Of a stretch of DNA of 64,000 nucleotides, positions 15,841 through 24,290 are shown piece by piece; the first letter of the stretch is position 1; each line of letters opens with the position of its first letter. The notes under the pieces are model-generated. The model was not told the DNA's origin and made no database searches. It saw nothing but the letters and a program-made list of their open reading frames with translations. The DNA comes from Microbacterium nymphoidis (GTDB lineage: Bacteria > Actinomycetota > Actinomycetes > Actinomycetales > Microbacteriaceae). The stretch covers positions 372,001 through 436,000 of the forward strand of contig NZ_JAJNOD010000002.1 in NCBI RefSeq assembly GCF_021044885.1, read 5' to 3'. The translations under genes and the position numbers were made by a program.

Positions 15841-17370
15841 TCAGTCCTCCGCGGCGCGGAAGGCGGCCCAGAGTTCGGCGCGCACCGGGAAGGACGACAG
15901 ATCCACGTCCAGCAGACGCTGCGCTGCCTGAACCCGGGCGCGCACGGTGTGGCGATGCACGGACAGCGCCCTGCCCGTCGCCTCATGGGATCCGTCGTTC
16001 TCCAGGAACACCCGCAGCGTGCGTGTGAGGTCGGCACCGGCGCGCGAGTCGTGGTCCCGCAGTGGCGCGAGCGTTGCTCGCGCCACGGCCTGCGCGTCGG
16101 CGGAGGGTGAGTCCAGGACGCCTCGCCCGCGGCGGTCGCGGAACGACAGCAGGCCGTCTTCGGCGCCCTGCAGCGCGACTCGTGCCTGCTCCACGGCGGC
16201 CGGCGCGTCGGCGTACGAGCACGGCTCCGACAGCCCGACTCGCACCTCGAAGCGCGCCGCCACCTCCTGCGGTGCAGGAGAGCCTTCGGATACGACCATC
16301 AGCAGGTCGCTGCCCGCGCGCCCGGCGAACACCTCCCCGCCGTGGTCGGCGGCATAGAGCTCCAGCCATTCCGCGATGGCGAGCGTGCGCCCGGCTCCCT
16401 CCGCGAGAGCCACCTGCACCGGGCCGGGCGGCAGCGGCATCGTCAGCTCCCGCGCGACGCTGCGGGCGAGGGTGGTCTGCCCGCCGAGCAGCAGCTCCAC
16501 CGCTCCGGCGCGGAGTCGGGAGTGGGCTCGCTGCACGCCCTCCTGCTGCTCCATGGCGAGTCCCGCCATCGCGATGACGGAGGTGACCACTCCGCGCCCC
16601 TCCTGGTCCAGCTCCGCCGACGCGATCGCGAGGACGCCGCGCAGCCGTCCCCCACGTCCCAGTGTCTGCAGGGTGAACGGCTCGCCGTCCACGCTGATGG
16701 CCGACGCCGCACGTGCGCCGCGGCGCAGCACGGCTTCCACCTCGGCGTCCACGGCGGCGGAGACCGCGGGGGAGAGGGCGTGGGTGGGGTGCTCCCGCAG
16801 CAGGACCCCGGCAGCGTCATACAGTCCCACCCACGTGCCGAGCTGATGTCCGAGCTCCATCAGTGTGCGGGCGAGCCCGTCCGGTCGCAGCGCCGCGAGC
16901 GAGATGGCGCGCTGCGCGGACAGGGCCCACGACCGTCGTTCGTATGCCTGCGCAGCCACGGCCTCGGCATTCGCACGCGCCACCGCGATGAACGGCGTGC
17001 GGTAGGGCACCTCGAACAGCACCAGTCGATGCCGGACGCAGGCCTCGGCGAGCGGTGCGGGCACGCCGGGACGCACCACCCCGGAACCGAAGCCGAGCGC
17101 CAGCACGCCGCGGGCGACGAGACGGCGGACGTACTCGTCGACGTAGACGCTCGGACCGTCGCCCTCCTCGAACTGCTTGCCGGTGGTCAGGAGAACGACC
17201 TCGTCGGAGAGAAACGGGGTCGGATCAGCCAGATCGGAACTGTGCACCCACCGGACCGGGCGATCGAGATCGCCGTCGGGCTGCTCGTTCGCTGCTCCGA
17301 CGAGAGACAACTGCAGGTCGGTGCGTCCCAGCAGGGTCCGCACCGTGGGCACCACGCTCTGTTCGGCCAT
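15841..17370 (-). CDS. PucR family transcriptional regulator
   Basis: A 509-residue regulator. The N-terminal PucR domain (about 1-135) starts PTVRTLLGRTDLQLSLVG and contains WVHSSDLADPTPFLSDEVVLLTTG in segments; a middle GAF-like region follows, and the C-terminus has the PucR-type HTH_30 (VFLENDGSHEATGRALSVHRHTVR in pieces). It is divergent from gabT with 136 bases between starts, which contain three copies of a CCAGTG box. Such regulators control purine, GABA and polyamine catabolism, so it most likely governs the gabT-puo-permease-dehydrogenase genes. Confidence 0.85.
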   Translation of the reverse strand: MAEQSVVPTVRTLLGRTDLQLSLVGAANEQPDGDLDRPVRWVHSSDLADPTPFLSDEVVLLTTGKQFEEGDGPSVYVDEYVRRLVARGVLALGFGSGVVRPGVPAPLAEACVRHRLVLFEVPYRTPFIAVARANAEAVAAQAYERRSWALSAQRAISLAALRPDGLARTLMELGHQLGTWVGLYDAAGVLLREHPTHALSPAVSAAVDAEVEAVLRRGARAASAISVDGEPFTLQTLGRGGRLRGVLAIASAELDQEGRGVVTSVIAMAGLAMEQQEGVQRAHSRLRAGAVELLLGGQTTLARSVARELTMPLPPGPVQVALAEGAGRTLAIAEWLELYAADHGGEVFAGRAGSDLLMVVSEGSPAPQEVAARFEVRVGLSEPCSYADAPAAVEQARVALQGAEDGLLSFRDRRGRGVLDSPSADAQAVARATLAPLRDHDSRAGADLTRTLRVFLENDGSHEATGRALSVHRHTVRARVQAAQRLLDVDLSSFPVRAELWAAFRAAED

Positions 17371-17427
17371 CGACTCGCCCTCTCAGCCCCCGCGCGGTCC
17401 GGTGTTGCCGCCGTCGGCAGCGACCGT

Positions 17428-17479
17428 CCAGTGCGTATATCGGTATCACAAAGAATGTACACACTGGATAATGCACTGG
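17428..17479. promoter_or_regulatory. CCAGTG/CACTGG boxes in the PucR-gabT divergent promoter
   Basis: CCAGTGC at 17428-17434 faces two direct copies of its complement, ACACTGG at 17461-17467 and GCACTGG at 17473-17479. They frame an AT-rich core (GTATATCGGTATCACAAAG) likely to contain the divergent promoters. Likely PucR-type regulator sites by position. Confidence 0.6.
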
Positions 17480-17506
17480 CGATTCCCGCGTCGTACGCTC
17501 GGCCCC

Positions 17507-18865
17507 ATGAGCCTCATCGACGCGACCCAGACCACCCCCCTCGGCGGACCCTCGCTCCCGCAGGAGCGTCGCCTCGTCACTGCGATCCCCGGCCCGCGCT
17601 CGCAGGAGCTCCTGGACCGCAAAGCTGCGGCCGTGCCCGCGGGCGTCGGCCACACCGTGCCGGTCGCCGCAGTGGCCGCGGGCGGTGGCGTCGTCGTCGA
17701 CGCCGATGGCAACTCGCTCATCGATCTGGGTGCGGGCATCGCCGTCACCACGGTCGGCAACGCGCACCCGAAGGTGGTCGCTGCCGTTCAGGCGCAGATC
17801 GCGCAGTTCGCGCACACCTGCTTCATGATCGCGCCGTACGAGTCGTACGTGGCTGTGGCGGAGAAGCTCAACGAGCTCACGCCGGGCTCGTTCGCGAAGA
17901 AGACCGCGCTGTTCAACTCCGGCGCCGAGGCCGTCGAGAACGCGATCAAGATCGCACGCAAGCACACCGGCCGCCAGGCCGTCGTCGCCTTCGACCACGG
18001 CTACCACGGGCGCACGAACCTGACCATGGCCCTCACGGCGAAGGCGATGCCGTACAAGAGCGGCTTCGGGCCGTTCGCCCCCGAGGTGTATCGCGCTCCG
18101 GCGTCGTACCCGTTCCGTGACGGACTCACCGGCGCCGAGGCTGCTGCGAAGACCATCTCGATGATCGAGAAGCAGATCGGAGCCGACAACCTCGCCGCCG
18201 TCATCATCGAGCCCATCCAGGGTGAGGGTGGCTTCATCGTTCCGGCCGACGGCTACCTTCCCGCCGTCGTGGAGTGGTGCCGCGCGAATGGCGTCGTCTT
18301 CATCGCCGACGAGGTCCAGACCGGCTTCGCTCGCACCGGCGCGATGTTCGCCAGCGAGCACTTCGGCATCGAACCGGACCTCATCACCACGGCCAAGGGC
18401 ATCGCCGGCGGGATGCCGCTGGCGGGCGTCACCGGCCGTGCCGAGATCATGGACGCCAGCCACACCGGCGGGCTCGGCGGCACCTACGGCGGCAACCCCG
18501 TCGCGTGCGCCGCGGCCCTCGCCACCGTCGAGGCGTACCAGGAGGAGAACCTGGCCGAGCGTGCTGTGGAGATCGGCCGCATCCTGGTCGCCCGCATGCA
18601 GGAGGCCGCCACGAGCGACCCCCGTATCGGCGAGGTGCGCGGCCTCGGCGCCATGATCGGCGTCGAGTTCGTGGATCCGGCCACGGGCGCGCCGGACGGA
18701 GCGCTGGCCGGTGCGATCGCGAAGCAGGCGATCGCCGAGGGTGTCATCGTCCTCACCTGCGGCACCTACGGCAACGTGATCCGGTTCCTGCCGCCGCTGT
18801 CGATCGACGACGCCCTTCTTCACGAGGGACTGGACGTCGTGCTCGGCGCACTCGCCGGAGCCTGA
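17507..18865 (+). CDS. gabT: 4-aminobutyrate aminotransferase
   Basis: A 452-residue class III PLP aminotransferase that converts GABA and 2-oxoglutarate to succinate semialdehyde and glutamate. Visible are NSGAEAVENAIKIARKHTGR (PLP phosphate site), DHGYHGRTNLTMALTAK, EPIQGEGGF, IADEVQTGFARTGAMF with the conserved Asp, and the PLP lysine K297 in TTAKGIAGGMPLAGVTG. ATG 17507 is chosen; the open frame upstream is antisense to the PucR gene. A strong hairpin follows the stop, so downstream genes may be expressed at a different level. Confidence 0.92.
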   Translation: MSLIDATQTTPLGGPSLPQERRLVTAIPGPRSQELLDRKAAAVPAGVGHTVPVAAVAAGGGVVVDADGNSLIDLGAGIAVTTVGNAHPKVVAAVQAQIAQFAHTCFMIAPYESYVAVAEKLNELTPGSFAKKTALFNSGAEAVENAIKIARKHTGRQAVVAFDHGYHGRTNLTMALTAKAMPYKSGFGPFAPEVYRAPASYPFRDGLTGAEAAAKTISMIEKQIGADNLAAVIIEPIQGEGGFIVPADGYLPAVVEWCRANGVVFIADEVQTGFARTGAMFASEHFGIEPDLITTAKGIAGGMPLAGVTGRAEIMDASHTGGLGGTYGGNPVACAAALATVEAYQEENLAERAVEIGRILVARMQEAATSDPRIGEVRGLGAMIGVEFVDPATGAPDGALAGAIAKQAIAEGVIVLTCGTYGNVIRFLPPLSIDDALLHEGLDVVLGALAGA

Positions 18866-18870
18866 GCCAC

Positions 18871-18901
18871 CCCTCCCGGCGCTCTGGGGGCGCCGGGAGG
18901 G
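18871..18901 (+). terminator. Hairpin between gabT and the amine oxidase
   Basis: A 12-bp perfect GC-rich stem (18871-18882 with 18890-18901) just after gabT, without a T tract. It could be a partial terminator or transcript-stabilising hairpin inside the cluster. Confidence 0.7.
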
Positions 18902-18965
18902 CATCCGACACCCGCGCAGTCGACATGCGCACCCCCATTCGCAGTACGAGAGCAAGGGAGCACTC

Positions 18966-20324
18966 ATGAACGAGATCACACGCGATGTCGTCATCATCGG
19001 AGCCGGCGCCGCCGGACTCACCGCAGCGAACGAGCTGCGCAAGAAGGGCCTGTCCGTGGCCGTCCTGGAGGCGCGCGACCGCGTCGGCGGGCGTCTGTGG
19101 ACCGACGTGATCGACGGCGCGATGCTGGAGATCGGCGGGCAGTGGATCAGCCCGGACCAGACCGCGTTGCAGGAGACCGTGGCGGAGCTGGGCCTGTCCA
19201 CCTACGACCGTTACCGTGAGGGCGACAGCGTCTACATCGGACCGGATGGGACGCTGTCCCGCTTCACCGGCGAGCACTTCCCGGTGTCGGAGGAGACCGG
19301 CCGTGAGATCGACCGCATCACCGAGATGCTGGATGCGATGACCGCCGAGATCGACGCGGATCGTCCGTGGGCTCACCCGAAGGCCGCGGAGTGGGACGCG
19401 ATCTCCTGGCTGGAGTGGCTCAAGGCGCAGACCTCGGACGACGAGGCCGTTCGCAACCTCGCCTTCCCGACGGGATCGGCGATGCTCACCAAGCCCGTTG
19501 CGACCGTGTCGCTGCTCCAGTCGCTGCACATGGCCGCGTCCGCCGGCAGCTACTCCCACCTCGTCGATGCGGACTTCATTCTCGACAAGCGCGTCGTCGG
19601 GGGCCTGCAGCAGGTGCCGATCCTGCTGGCCGAGCGCCTCGGTGAGGACGTTTTCCTGGAGCAGCCGGTGCGATTCCTGGAATGGGGCGATGACGGCGTG
19701 ACCGCGCGTGCGGACGGCATGATCGTCCACGCCCGTCACGCGCTGCTCGCCCATGCCCCCGTGCTGTACGACCGGATCTCCTTCGTGCCGCCGCTGCCGC
19801 GCCGACAGCACCAGATGCACCAGCACATCTCGATGGGCTTCGTGATCAAGGTTCACGCCGTGTATGAGACCCCGTTCTGGCGCGACAAGGGCCTGTCCGG
19901 GACCGCGTTCAGCCCCTACGAGCTGTCCCACGAGGCGTACGACAACACCAACCACGGCGATGAACGAGGCACCCTCGTCGGCTTCGTCTCCGATCTGAAC
20001 GCCGACGGCGTCTTCGAGCTGAGCGCCGAGGAGCGCAAGGCCCGCATCCTCGAGTCGCTGTCGCACTACTACGGCGAAGAGGCGAAGAACCCGGTGGTCT
20101 ACTACGAGAGCGACTGGGGCTCGGAGGAATGGACGCGCGGAGCGTACGCGGCCAGCTTCGACCTGGGTGGCCTCAGCCGGTACGGCAAGGATCTGCGTGA
20201 AGCGGTCGGCCCGATCCACTTCGCGTGCTCCGACATGGCCGGCGCCGGGTTCCAGCACGTCGACGGCGCGATCCGCATGGGTCGCCTGGTCGCCGAGCAG
20301 ATTGTCGCCCAGGTCCGCGCATGA
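18966..20324 (+). CDS. puo: Flavin-containing monoamine oxidase, putrescine oxidase-like
   Basis: A 452-residue FAD amine oxidase. The N-terminal Rossmann fold reads VVIIGAGAAGLTAANELRKKG, followed by VLEARDRVGGRLWT and GGQWISPDQT; the C-terminal FAD contact is in DMAGAGFQHVDGAIRMGRLVAEQI. This pattern and length match actinobacterial putrescine oxidases, which turn putrescine and O2 into 4-aminobutanal, ammonia and H2O2. The aldehyde would be oxidised by one of the two dehydrogenases encoded downstream and the GABA used by GabT. Another primary amine such as tyramine cannot be excluded. Its stop overlaps the stress protein start by ATGA. Confidence 0.82.
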   Translation: MNEITRDVVIIGAGAAGLTAANELRKKGLSVAVLEARDRVGGRLWTDVIDGAMLEIGGQWISPDQTALQETVAELGLSTYDRYREGDSVYIGPDGTLSRFTGEHFPVSEETGREIDRITEMLDAMTAEIDADRPWAHPKAAEWDAISWLEWLKAQTSDDEAVRNLAFPTGSAMLTKPVATVSLLQSLHMAASAGSYSHLVDADFILDKRVVGGLQQVPILLAERLGEDVFLEQPVRFLEWGDDGVTARADGMIVHARHALLAHAPVLYDRISFVPPLPRRQHQMHQHISMGFVIKVHAVYETPFWRDKGLSGTAFSPYELSHEAYDNTNHGDERGTLVGFVSDLNADGVFELSAEERKARILESLSHYYGEEAKNPVVYYESDWGSEEWTRGAYAASFDLGGLSRYGKDLREAVGPIHFACSDMAGAGFQHVDGAIRMGRLVAEQIVAQVRA

Positions 20325-21196
20325 GCGGGTCGGTGGTCGTCGGATACACCGCCACCGACGCCGGTCGTGACGCGCTGCGCCTGGGCTCCCGCCTCGCCGC
20401 GGGGCTCGGCGTGACCCTCCATCTGGTCATCGTGCTGCCGAATGAAGGCACTCGCAGCCCGATCGTGCCGCCGGAGAAGTCCTATGAGCAGTACCTGCGC
20501 TCGCAGGCCGAGAAGTGGCTGCGGGAGGCGGCGGTTCACGTTCCCGCCGGCGTCACCCGCAGCGCCCACGTGCGCTTCGGCGAGTCGTTCGGGGAGGGGC
20601 TCATCGCCGCGGCGGAGGAGTTCGCCGCGGCGATCATCGTGATCGGCGGCGCGGGCGGCGGGCGGTTCGGCCGCTACACCCTGGGATCGGTGGCCCAGCA
20701 GCTCCTGCACTCCTCGCCGGTGCCGGTGGCGCTGGCCGCCTCCGGTGGCGTCGATGCGGATCACCCGATCTCCCGCGTCACATGCGCCGTGGGCAACCGC
20801 CCCGGTGCGGACTACCTGCTGGAGAGCTCCGTGGCGCTCGCCCGTGAGCTGGGGGCGGAACTGCGTCTGCTGTCGCTCGCGGCTATCGATCTGCCCGGGG
20901 GCATGTCCGCCGATGAGGCGCGCAGTGCCGCCGGCGACCTCGCCGACGAGATGCAGGCCGAGGCCACGGCTCAGCTGCCCGACGGTCAGACCGTCGCCGT
21001 CGAGGTGGCACGAGGGCGCAGCATCGAGGATGCCACCTCCCACCTCGACTGGGATGCGAACGAGATCGCGCTTGTCGGATCCAGCCGCCTGGCACAGCCG
21101 CGTCGGCTGTTCCTGGGCTCCACCGCAGCGCGGATGCTGCACGAACTCCCGGTGCCGATGATCGTCGTGCCCCGCGAACGCCCCGAAGGAGCGTGA
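20321..21196 (+). CDS. Universal stress protein with two UspA domains
   Basis: A 291-residue cytoplasmic protein with tandem UspA folds (about 1-145 and 150-291). The first domain begins VVVGYTATDAGRDALRLG and carries the ATP-binding type pattern GGAGGGRFGRYTLGS; the second has a less canonical GSSRLAQPRRLFLGS. It overlaps the putrescine oxidase stop and sits three bases before the permease, so it is embedded in the polyamine operon. In such positions UspA proteins may regulate the transporter or respond to the H2O2 made by the oxidase; this is inference. Confidence 0.85.
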   Translation: MSGSVVVGYTATDAGRDALRLGSRLAAGLGVTLHLVIVLPNEGTRSPIVPPEKSYEQYLRSQAEKWLREAAVHVPAGVTRSAHVRFGESFGEGLIAAAEEFAAAIIVIGGAGGGRFGRYTLGSVAQQLLHSSPVPVALAASGGVDADHPISRVTCAVGNRPGADYLLESSVALARELGAELRLLSLAAIDLPGGMSADEARSAAGDLADEMQAEATAQLPDGQTVAVEVARGRSIEDATSHLDWDANEIALVGSSRLAQPRRLFLGSTAARMLHELPVPMIVVPRERPEGA

Positions 21197-21199
21197 CAC

Positions 21200-22783
21200 A
21201 TGAGCGAGTCAACGAAGTCTCGGCTCTCCCCGGCTGCCGGTGAACCGGATCCGGTCACCGGCGGAATCTCCCGTAAGGGTCTCAGCGTCGGCACTGTCGG
21301 CGTGCTCGGTGCGCTCGTCATGGGCATCTCCTGCATCGCCCCCGCGTACACCTACACCGCCGGCATCGGCGGCGCCGTGGGTGCGGTCGGATTCCAGGTG
21401 CCCGCGATCCTGCTGCTCGGCTTCATCCCGATGCTGCTGGTGGCGTTCGGCTACCGCGAGCTCAACAAGGCCATGCCCGACTCCGGCACCAGCTTCACGT
21501 GGGCGACCCGTGCGTTCGGGCCGTACGTCGGCTGGATGGCGGGCTGGGGACTGATCGTGGCGACGATCCTGGTGCTGTCCAATCTCGCCGGCATCGCGGT
21601 GGATTTCCTTTTCCTCCTGATCTCTCAGATCTCCGGTAACGAGGCCATCGCCGAGATCACCCGCAACCCGTTCGTCAACGTGGGCGTCTGCCTGGTGTTC
21701 GTCGCGCTGGCCACCTGGGTGTCGTATCGCGACGTGTCCACCTCGCAGAAGCTGCAGTACGGACTCGTCGCGTTCCAGGTCGTGATCCTCGTGGTGTTCG
21801 CCGTGATGGCGATCACGCAGGCGGTCAACGGCGGCGGCTTCGAGTCGAACATGCCGGAGTTCTCCTGGTTCAACCCGTTCGCGATCGAGGGCGGGGTGTC
21901 CATGATCGTGATGGGCCTGTCCGCATCCGTCTTCATGTTCTGGGGATGGGACGTCACCCTCACCATGAACGAGGAGGCGAAGGACCCGGAGCGCACGCCG
22001 GGGCGGGCGGCGATGCTCACCGTGATCTCGATCATCGCGCTGTATCTCCTGCTCACCATCAGCAGCCTGATGTACTCGGGCATCGGCGACACCGGACTCG
22101 GACTGACCAACGAGGACATCGGCGGGAACGTGTTCTTCGCGCTGTCCGGCCCGGTGATGGGCGGTCTGGCGTTCCTGCTCTCGCTCGCGGTGCTGACCTC
22201 GTCCGCGTCCTCGCTGCAGTCCACCTTCATCTCGCCCGCCCGCACGCTGCTGGCCATGGGGCACTACGGCGCCGTGCCGAAGAAGTTCGCCGGCGTGAGC
22301 CCGCGATTCTTCACTCCGGGTTTCGCCACGATCGCGTCCGCCATCGTCGCGGGCGGCTTCTACGCCGTGATGCGCTTCCTGAGCGAGGATGCGCTCTGGG
22401 ACACCATCCTCGCGCTCGGCATGATGATCTGCTTCTACTACGGGATCACTGCGCTGTCGTGCGTCTGGTACTTCCGTCACCAGTGGTTCGACTCGGGCAA
22501 GGACTTCTTCTTCAAGTTCGCGAGCCCGCTCGTGGGCGGTGTGATCCTGCTGGTGCTGTTTGTCATCACCGCGATCGACAGCCTCGCCCCCGACTACGGC
22601 TCCATCGCCATCGGCGCCAACGCCGACGGCGAGGGCGGTATCGGAATCGTGTTCTTCATCGGCGTCGGCCTGCTGGTCTTCGGCGCCGTGCTGATGCTGG
22701 TCCAGCGCGCCCTGTCTCCCGCGTTCTTCCAAGGAAAGACGCTGAGCATGGATGCACCGCCGAGCCAGCGCGCCGCCCGCTGA
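21200..22783 (+). CDS. APC-family amino acid/polyamine permease
   Basis: A 527-residue integral membrane protein of the amino acid-polyamine-organocation superfamily with about 12 hydrophobic segments. The first reads TVGVLGALVMGISCIAPAYT and contains the usual unwound GISCI-type substrate region. Its place between a putrescine oxidase and the GABA-pathway dehydrogenases suggests import of putrescine or GABA. It begins three bases after the universal stress protein. Confidence 0.85.
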   Translation: MSESTKSRLSPAAGEPDPVTGGISRKGLSVGTVGVLGALVMGISCIAPAYTYTAGIGGAVGAVGFQVPAILLLGFIPMLLVAFGYRELNKAMPDSGTSFTWATRAFGPYVGWMAGWGLIVATILVLSNLAGIAVDFLFLLISQISGNEAIAEITRNPFVNVGVCLVFVALATWVSYRDVSTSQKLQYGLVAFQVVILVVFAVMAITQAVNGGGFESNMPEFSWFNPFAIEGGVSMIVMGLSASVFMFWGWDVTLTMNEEAKDPERTPGRAAMLTVISIIALYLLLTISSLMYSGIGDTGLGLTNEDIGGNVFFALSGPVMGGLAFLLSLAVLTSSASSLQSTFISPARTLLAMGHYGAVPKKFAGVSPRFFTPGFATIASAIVAGGFYAVMRFLSEDALWDTILALGMMICFYYGITALSCVWYFRHQWFDSGKDFFFKFASPLVGGVILLVLFVITAIDSLAPDYGSIAIGANADGEGGIGIVFFIGVGLLVFGAVLMLVQRALSPAFFQGKTLSMDAPPSQRAAR

Positions 22784-22810
22784 CCTCCCCACAAGAAAGA
22801 GGACATTCAC

Positions 22811-24274
22811 ATGACTGACCGCGAAGCAGCCCTTCTGGCCGAGGTTCCTGACGGCCTGTACATCGATGGCGCCTGGGTGGCGGCGGAGGAGGGGCGCACC
22901 TTCGAGGTTCGCGATCCCGCGACCAACGCCGTCATCAAGGTCATCGCCGACGCGAGCGCTTCCGACGGCAAGCGGGCGCTCGACGCCGCCGTCGCCGCGC
23001 AGGACTCGTGGGCCGCGACCGCGCCACGCACGCGCAGCGACATCCTGCGTCGCGCCTTCGACCTGGTGCGCGAGCGCGCTGACGATCTCGCCCTGCTGAT
23101 GACCCTGGAGATGGGCAAGCCCCTCGCTGAGGCGAAGGGGGAGGTCTCCTACGGCAACGAGTTCAACCGCTGGTTCAGCGAGGAGGCGGTCCGCATCGCC
23201 GGGCGCTACGGGCTGAACCCTGAGGGCACCGGGAACATGGTGGTCTCGCAGCGCCCGGTGGGCCCGTGCTTCTTCATCACGCCGTGGAACTTCCCGTTCG
23301 CGATGGCCACGCGCAAGATCGCTCCGGCGCTCGCGGCCGGTTGCACCGTGGTGATCAAGCCGCCGGCACTCACTCCGCTGACCACGATGTTCTTCGTGAA
23401 GCTGCTGGAGGAGGCGGGGCTCCCCGCCGGTGTCGTCAACGTCGTCCAGACCTCGCGCTCGTCGGCGCTGTCCGCTCCGATCCTCGCCGACCCGCGACTG
23501 CGCAAGCTCTCCTTCACCGGGTCCACGGAGGTGGGCCGCAAGCTCATCGCCCAGGCCGCCGACGGTGTGCTGCGCGTGTCGATGGAGCTCGGCGGCAACG
23601 CGCCGTTCGTCGTTTTCGACGACGCGGATCTGGACAAGGCGGTCGAGGGCGCTCTCGCCGCGAAGTTCCGCAACATCGGCCAGGCCTGCACGGCCGCGAA
23701 CCGCTTCATCGTCCACTCGTCGGTGGCGGAGGAGTTCTCGCGCCGCATCACGGAGCGGGTCACGGCCATGAAGATCGGCCGCGGCACCGAGGACGGGGTC
23801 GCGATCGGCCCGCTCATCGACGACGACGCGGTCGCGAAGGCTGTCGAGCTCGTCGACGACGCCGTCTCGCGCGGCGCCACCGTGACCACCGGTGGTCAGG
23901 CCATCGCGGGGGAGGGCTCGTTCTTCCAGCCCACCGTGGTCACCGGTGTGGTCGCCGGCTCCGACATCCTCCGCGAGGAGATCTTCGGTCCGGTGCTCGC
24001 GATCGCCACGTTCGAGGACGAAGAGGAAGCGGTGCGCCTGGCGAACGACACCGAGTACGGTCTGGTCTCCTATGTCTTCACGCAGGACCTGGCACGCGGT
24101 CAGCGCATGATCGACAAGCTGGAGACCGGGATGATGGGTCTCAACGTGGGCGTCGTCTCCAATGCGGCCGCGCCGTTCGGCGGCGTCAAGCAGTCCGGCG
24201 TGGGCCGCGAGGGCGGTCTCGAGGGCATCCACGAGTACCTGTCCACGAAGTACACCCTGATCCCCGTCAGCTGA
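22811..24274 (+). CDS. gabD: NAD(P)-dependent aldehyde dehydrogenase, succinate-semialdehyde type
   Basis: A 487-residue aldehyde dehydrogenase. Cofactor site FITPWNFPFAMATRKIAPAL, general base in MELGGNAPFVVF, catalytic cysteine C293 in NIGQACTAANRF, and late EIFGPVLAIATF. The Cys context QACTAANR and the GRE-GG-EGI-EYL end (GREGGLEGIHEYLSTKY) are typical of GabD succinate-semialdehyde dehydrogenases, which complete GABA breakdown to succinate. RBS AAAGAGG lies before ATG 22811. The other dehydrogenase just downstream may take 4-aminobutanal, or the roles may be reversed. Confidence 0.85.
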   Translation: MTDREAALLAEVPDGLYIDGAWVAAEEGRTFEVRDPATNAVIKVIADASASDGKRALDAAVAAQDSWAATAPRTRSDILRRAFDLVRERADDLALLMTLEMGKPLAEAKGEVSYGNEFNRWFSEEAVRIAGRYGLNPEGTGNMVVSQRPVGPCFFITPWNFPFAMATRKIAPALAAGCTVVIKPPALTPLTTMFFVKLLEEAGLPAGVVNVVQTSRSSALSAPILADPRLRKLSFTGSTEVGRKLIAQAADGVLRVSMELGGNAPFVVFDDADLDKAVEGALAAKFRNIGQACTAANRFIVHSSVAEEFSRRITERVTAMKIGRGTEDGVAIGPLIDDDAVAKAVELVDDAVSRGATVTTGGQAIAGEGSFFQPTVVTGVVAGSDILREEIFGPVLAIATFEDEEEAVRLANDTEYGLVSYVFTQDLARGQRMIDKLETGMMGLNVGVVSNAAAPFGGVKQSGVGREGGLEGIHEYLSTKYTLIPVS

Positions 24275-24290
24275 TCGAAAGGATGAACCG

